Notes under the pieces: generated by a model | Databases searched by the model: none | The model's input: only the letters and a program-made list of their open reading frames with translations | Told to the model about the DNA's origin: nothing | Assembly: GCA_005888425.1 (NCBI GenBank) | Contig: VAZF01000052.1 | Coordinates: 1 to 7,515 of the forward strand | Direction of reading: 5' to 3' | DNA length: 7,515 nt | From: Alphaproteobacteria bacterium | GTDB taxonomy: Bacteria > Pseudomonadota > Alphaproteobacteria > ATCC43930 > CGMCC-115725 | Translations under genes and position numbers: made by a program | Shown here: positions 4,479 to 7,515 of the stretch, one piece after another | How positions within the stretch are numbered: position 1 is the stretch's first letter | Layout: each line of letters begins with the position of its first letter

Positions 4479-6200
4479 GTGGCGCGCACGATCAGCCGCG
4501 GCGCCTATGCCGCGATGTTCGGACCGACGACCGGCGACCGCATGCGTCTCGCCGATACCGAGCTCGTCATCGAGATCGAGGAGGACCGCACGATCTACGG
4601 CGAGGAGGTCAAGTTCGGCGGTGGCAAGGTGATCCGCGACGGCATGGGGCAGTCGCAGCGCTCACGCGACGAGGGCGCCGTCGACACGGTCATCACCAAT
4701 GCCGTGATCCTCGATCATTGGGGCATTGTCAAAGCCGATGTTGGCATCCGTGACGGCCGGATCTGCGGCATCGGCAAGGCCGGCAATCCTGACATTCAGC
4801 CCGGCGTCGGCATCGTCATCGGCCCCGGGACCGAGATTATCGCCGGCGAGGGGAAGATCGTCACGGCGGGGGGCATCGACTCGCATATCCACCTGATCTG
4901 CCCACAGCTCTGTGATGAGGCGCTTTACAGCGGCATCACGACGATGCTCGGCGGCGGCACCGGCCCGGCCGCCGGGACCGCGGCAACGACCTGCACGCCG
5001 GGACCGTGGCACCTCGCACGCATCCTGCAGGCCGCCGAGGGCATCCCGGTCAATCTCGGCTTCTTCGGCAAGGGGAACGCGTCCGAGCCAAAGGCCCTTG
5101 TCGAAATGGTCGAGTCCGGCGCCTGCGGCCTCAAACTGCACGAGGATTGGGGGACGACCCCGGCCGCGATCGATTGCTGCCTCTCCGTCGCCGAGCAGCT
5201 CGATATTGCGGTCGCGATCCACACCGATACGCTGAACGAAAGCGGTTTCGTCGAGGACACGATCGCCGCCTTCAAGGGGCGCAACATCCACGCCTTTCAC
5301 ACCGAAGGCGCGGGCGGCGGGCACGCGCCCGACATCATCAAGCTGTGCGGTCTGCCGAACGTTCTGCCGTCATCGACGAATCCGACACGGCCGTTCACGA
5401 TCAACACGATCGACGAACATCTCGACATGCTGATGGTGTGCCATCACCTCGACCCGCGCATCCCCGAGGACGTCGCCTTTGCCGAGAGCCGCATCCGCCG
5501 CGAAACGATCGCCGCCGAGGACATCCTGCACGATCTCGGCGCGTTCAGCATGATGTCGTCGGACAGCCAGGCGATGGGGCGGGTCGGCGAGGTCGTCATC
5601 CGCACCTGGCAGACCGCCGACAAAATGAAGCGCCAACGTGGCCCGCTGCCGGAGGACAGCGCCAATGGGATTTCACGCAACGACAATTTCCGGGCAAAGC
5701 GCTACATCGCGAAATACACGATCAACCCCGCCTTGACACACGGGCTCGCCGAGCATGTCGGCTCGGTCGAAATCGGCAAGCTCGCCGATCTCGTGCTGTG
5801 GTCGCCGGCATTTTTTGGTGTGAAGCCGGATATGATTTTGCGCGGCGGCATGATCGCGGCGGCACTGATGGGTGACCCCAATGCCTCGATCCCGACGCCG
5901 CAGCCGGTGCATTACCGGCCGATGTTCGGCGCCTTCGGCAAGGCATTGCAGGCCTCGGCCGCGACGTTCCTGCCGATGGTTGCGATCGACCGCGGCATCC
6001 CGGAGCAGCTCGGCCTCGGCCGCATGATCCTGCCGGCGCGCGGGATTCGCGCGATCGACAAGAGCCGCATGGTGCACAATTCGGCGACGCCCAAGATGGA
6101 AGTCGATGCGGAGACCTACGAGGTGCGCGCCGATGGCGTGCATCTCACCTGCGAGCCCGCGACGGTTTTGCCGTTAGCCCAGCGTTATTTCCTGTATTGA
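4479..6200 (+). CDS. ureC: Urease alpha (catalytic) subunit
   Basis: UreC carries the dinuclear nickel centre. The 573-residue product is full length and has every active-site residue. In Klebsiella order they are His136 and His138 (GGIDSHIHLI), Lys219 (the carbamylated nickel-bridging lysine, in GLKLHEDWG), His221, His248 (AVAIHTDTLNE), His274 (HAFHTEGAGGGHAPD), Cys321 and His322 of the mobile flap (MVCHHLDPRIPEDVAF), and Asp362 (MMSSDSQAMGRVGE), a uniform +2 offset. The frame stays open far upstream through ureB, but homology to the family N-terminus (RGAYAAMFGPTTGDRMRLAD) places the start at GTG 4479. This gives an N-terminus of MARTISR and a one-base gap to ureB. ureE begins 7 bp after the stop. 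Catalytic competence is predicted. Confidence 0.98.
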   Translation: MARTISRGAYAAMFGPTTGDRMRLADTELVIEIEEDRTIYGEEVKFGGGKVIRDGMGQSQRSRDEGAVDTVITNAVILDHWGIVKADVGIRDGRICGIGKAGNPDIQPGVGIVIGPGTEIIAGEGKIVTAGGIDSHIHLICPQLCDEALYSGITTMLGGGTGPAAGTAATTCTPGPWHLARILQAAEGIPVNLGFFGKGNASEPKALVEMVESGACGLKLHEDWGTTPAAIDCCLSVAEQLDIAVAIHTDTLNESGFVEDTIAAFKGRNIHAFHTEGAGGGHAPDIIKLCGLPNVLPSSTNPTRPFTINTIDEHLDMLMVCHHLDPRIPEDVAFAESRIRRETIAAEDILHDLGAFSMMSSDSQAMGRVGEVVIRTWQTADKMKRQRGPLPEDSANGISRNDNFRAKRYIAKYTINPALTHGLAEHVGSVEIGKLADLVLWSPAFFGVKPDMILRGGMIAAALMGDPNASIPTPQPVHYRPMFGAFGKALQASAATFLPMVAIDRGIPEQLGLGRMILPARGIRAIDKSRMVHNSATPKMEVDAETYEVRADGVHLTCEPATVLPLAQRYFLY

Positions 6201-6207
6201 GAGACGC

Positions 6208-6669
6208 ATGCGGCGGGCAATCACGGTACATACGCGGGGGCATTGGCCGGAAGATGCGGCGGTCGACAGCGTGACTCTGGCGTATCTCGACCGGCACCGC
6301 CGGCGCATTCGCCTCGTCGCCGATTCCGGCACTCCGTTTTTGTTGGATTTGCCGCGCGCCCAGCATCTCACCGAGGGCGACGGGCTCGAGCTCGACAATG
6401 GCGGCTACATGCGGGTGCGCGCCGCGCCTGAGCCGGTTATCGAGGTCGTGGCCGACAGCCCGACCGATCTCTTGCGCGTCGCCTGGCATCTCGGGAACCG
6501 GCATTTGCCTTTGCAGATTTTGGAGGACCGGCTGCGGCTGCGAGCCGACCATGTCATCGCCGCGATGATTGAGGGGCTCGGCGGGCGCATCACCTGGGCG
6601 CAGGCGCCGTTCGATCCGGAGATCGGGGCCTATGCCGGAGCCGGCCAGGCGCATGACGAACCGCACTGA
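6208..6669 (+). CDS. ureE: Urease nickel metallochaperone UreE
   Basis: UreE is a dimeric cytoplasmic chaperone that passes nickel to the UreG-containing activation complex. The 153-residue product has a peptide-binding-like N-terminal half (DRHRRRIRLVADSGTPFLLD, 28-47, then LTEGDGLELDNGGYMRVRA, 54-72). The C-terminal half holds the metal-binding signature WHLGNRHLPLQI (93-104). Unlike the Klebsiella protein, it has no long His-rich tail: the C-terminus GAGQAHDEPH has only two histidines, so nickel storage capacity is probably small. It follows ureC by 7 bp, and its last 17 bp overlap the start of ureF, indicating translational coupling. Confidence 0.95.
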   Translation: MRRAITVHTRGHWPEDAAVDSVTLAYLDRHRRRIRLVADSGTPFLLDLPRAQHLTEGDGLELDNGGYMRVRAAPEPVIEVVADSPTDLLRVAWHLGNRHLPLQILEDRLRLRADHVIAAMIEGLGGRITWAQAPFDPEIGAYAGAGQAHDEPH

Positions 6670-7515
6670 GCCCCGTGCCGAGTCTAAAGATCGGAGCGCG
6701 GCGCTCTACCGGCTGCTCGCCTGGCTATCGCCGGGCTTTCCGACGGGCGCATTCAGCTATTCGCACGGGCTCGAAGCCGCCGCCGAGGCCGGCGCCGTGT
6801 ACGACCGCACGACATTGCAGGGTTGGATCGCCGCGATCATCGAGCACGGCAGCGGCCGTATCGATACGGACATCCTGCGTGACGCATATCGCGCGGCCGA
6901 AGCCGGCGATCCCGCTGCGCTCACCGCCGCCAACCGCCGCGGTATTGTCTTTCGCGCGACATCGGAGCTGGCGCTCGAATCCGCACAGGAGGGCGAGGCT
7001 TTCCTGAACACCTGCCTCGCCGCCTGGCCCGACCCGTTCTTGGCGCAGTGGGCGGACGAAAAGAATCCCTCTCCGCCGTTCAGGGGGGAGAGGGAGGGGC
7101 CCGTCGCGCAGCGACGGGAGGGTGAGGTGGGTATCGGCAAGCGCTCTGGAATCCCCCACCTCACCCCAGCCCTCTCCGCCCCCGGGGGCGGAGAGGGAGC
7201 AAGAGAGCTTGCCGCCTCAAGTAGTGGCATCTGCCATAGTGCCGCCTTCGGCGCGGCGGCGGCGCGGGCTGGGATCGCACTCGACGACGCGCTGCTTGGT
7301 TATCTGCACGCCTTCGCGTCCAACCTGATGTCGGCAGGGTTGCGCCTCGGGCTTATCGGCCAGACCGACGGGCAGCGGATCCTCGCCGGGCTGGAGCCGC
7401 TCATCGCCTCCGCGGCGGCCGCCGGGAAGAGGCGCGACCCGGCAGATTTCGGCAGCGCGACCTTTGCCGTCGATCTCGCCTCGATGGCGCATGAGACGCA
7501 ATATTCTCGGCTGTT
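6653..7515 (+). CDS. ureF: Urease accessory protein UreF with an internal repeat-encoded insertion; 3' end cut by the window
   Basis: UreF bridges UreD and the GTPase UreG during nickel insertion. The frame from ATG 6653 is open to the window end (287 codons). Residues 18-120 are typical: LYRLLAWLSPGFPTGAFSYS (18-37), HGLEAA, GWIAAIIEHGSGRIDTDILR (57-76) and FLNTCLAAW (117-125). The conserved C-terminal half resumes as GYLHAFASNLMSAGLRLGLI (216-235), GQTDGQRIL and DLASMAHETQYSRL, with perhaps three codons missing beyond the edge. Between these, residues about 138-182 are encoded by a palindromic interspersed repeat and read as low-complexity Pro/Gly/Arg/Glu sequence (such as HLTPALSAPGGGEGARE). 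UreF is usually about 220-240 residues, so this one is clearly enlarged. Whether it still folds is unknown. The open frame argues that the insertion is tolerated. The start overlaps ureE by 17 bp; ureG is expected next. Confidence 0.9.
   Translation, partial: MTNRTEPRAESKDRSAALYRLLAWLSPGFPTGAFSYSHGLEAAAEAGAVYDRTTLQGWIAAIIEHGSGRIDTDILRDAYRAAEAGDPAALTAANRRGIVFRATSELALESAQEGEAFLNTCLAAWPDPFLAQWADEKNPSPPFRGEREGPVAQRREGEVGIGKRSGIPHLTPALSAPGGGEGARELAASSSGICHSAAFGAAAARAGIALDDALLGYLHAFASNLMSAGLRLGLIGQTDGQRILAGLEPLIASAAAAGKRRDPADFGSATFAVDLASMAHETQYSRL
7066..7198. repeat. Palindromic interspersed repeat (REP/BIME-like) inserted within ureF
   Basis: A 133-bp segment has 12-bp perfect terminal inverted repeats (TCCCTCTCCGCC at 7066-7077, GGCGGAGAGGGA at 7187-7198). 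It is built of nested palindromes: a 9-bp stem 7066-7074/7087-7095; an 8-bp stem with GCA loop, CCCGTCGC 7100-7107/GCGACGGG 7111-7118; a 12-bp stem GGGTGAGGTGGG 7120-7131/7155-7166; and a perfect 28-bp palindrome at 7170-7197. It can be read as two oppositely oriented modules (7066-7131 and 7155-7198) around a 23-bp spacer. Extragenic repeats with CCTCACCC and CCCTCTCC cores are widespread in proteobacteria, but I cannot confirm copy number here. A small hairpin (GCAAG 7199-7203, CTTGC 7208-7212) adjoins the right end. No obvious target-site duplication is visible. Confidence 0.85.

Noticed and set aside
6675..7007. Plus-strand open frame overlapping ureF
   Set aside because: It is an Arg/Ser/Pro-rich shadow in another frame. 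The ureF frame gives clear UreF family motifs over the same bases.
7066..7198. CRISPR array or intrinsic terminator in the ureF repeat
   Set aside because: There are no regularly spaced identical repeats with unique spacers, and no T-tract follows the stems. The structure is nested inverted repeats inside an open reading frame.
7122..7328. Short open frames within and beside the ureF repeat
   Set aside because: They read the repeat in other frames (Pro/Ser/Gly/Glu-rich) and have no ribosome-binding site. The UreF frame is the one conserved on both sides.

Overview
The window looks like chromosomal DNA of a high-GC alphaproteobacterium. The NadA, NadC and urease proteins all read as typical alphaproteobacterial sequences, the codons are strongly G/C-ending, and the urease order (ureD, ureA, ureB, ureC, ureE, ureF) is the one common in that class. 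The order-level placement is uncertain.

Layout: positions 1-379 are mostly non-coding. They may hold the 5' end of a leftward gene at the extreme left edge, then a leader with a candidate promoter, small hairpins and a perfect 10+1+10 palindrome just before the nadA ribosome-binding site. nadA (380-1393) and nadC (1409-2242) form a compact NAD-biosynthesis pair without nadB. The nadC stop codon lies in the left terminus of a tiny TA-flanked inverted-repeat element (2239-2305). A class I SAM-dependent methyltransferase (2356-2970) follows. The urease operon fills the rest: ureD, ureA, ureB, ureC, ureE and a ureF that runs off the right edge only a few codons short of its expected end. Every gene I am confident of is on the + strand.

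How the genes work together: NadA makes quinolinate and NadC converts it to nicotinate mononucleotide, so the pair carries out the last two steps of de novo pyridine-ring synthesis. UreA, UreB and UreC are the three subunits of the bacterial urease apoenzyme. UreD and UreF are scaffold chaperones that act with UreG (expected just downstream), and UreE delivers nickel. All active-site residues of UreC are present, so the enzyme is predicted to be functional.

The most unusual feature is inside ureF. A roughly 133-bp, highly palindromic interspersed repeat (7066-7198) interrupts the gene, yet the reading frame stays open through it and the conserved UreF C-terminus resumes afterwards. UreF is therefore predicted to carry an extra internal segment of about 45-55 residues. 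Otherwise this is a housekeeping region. I do not see evidence of a wholly new multi-gene system.
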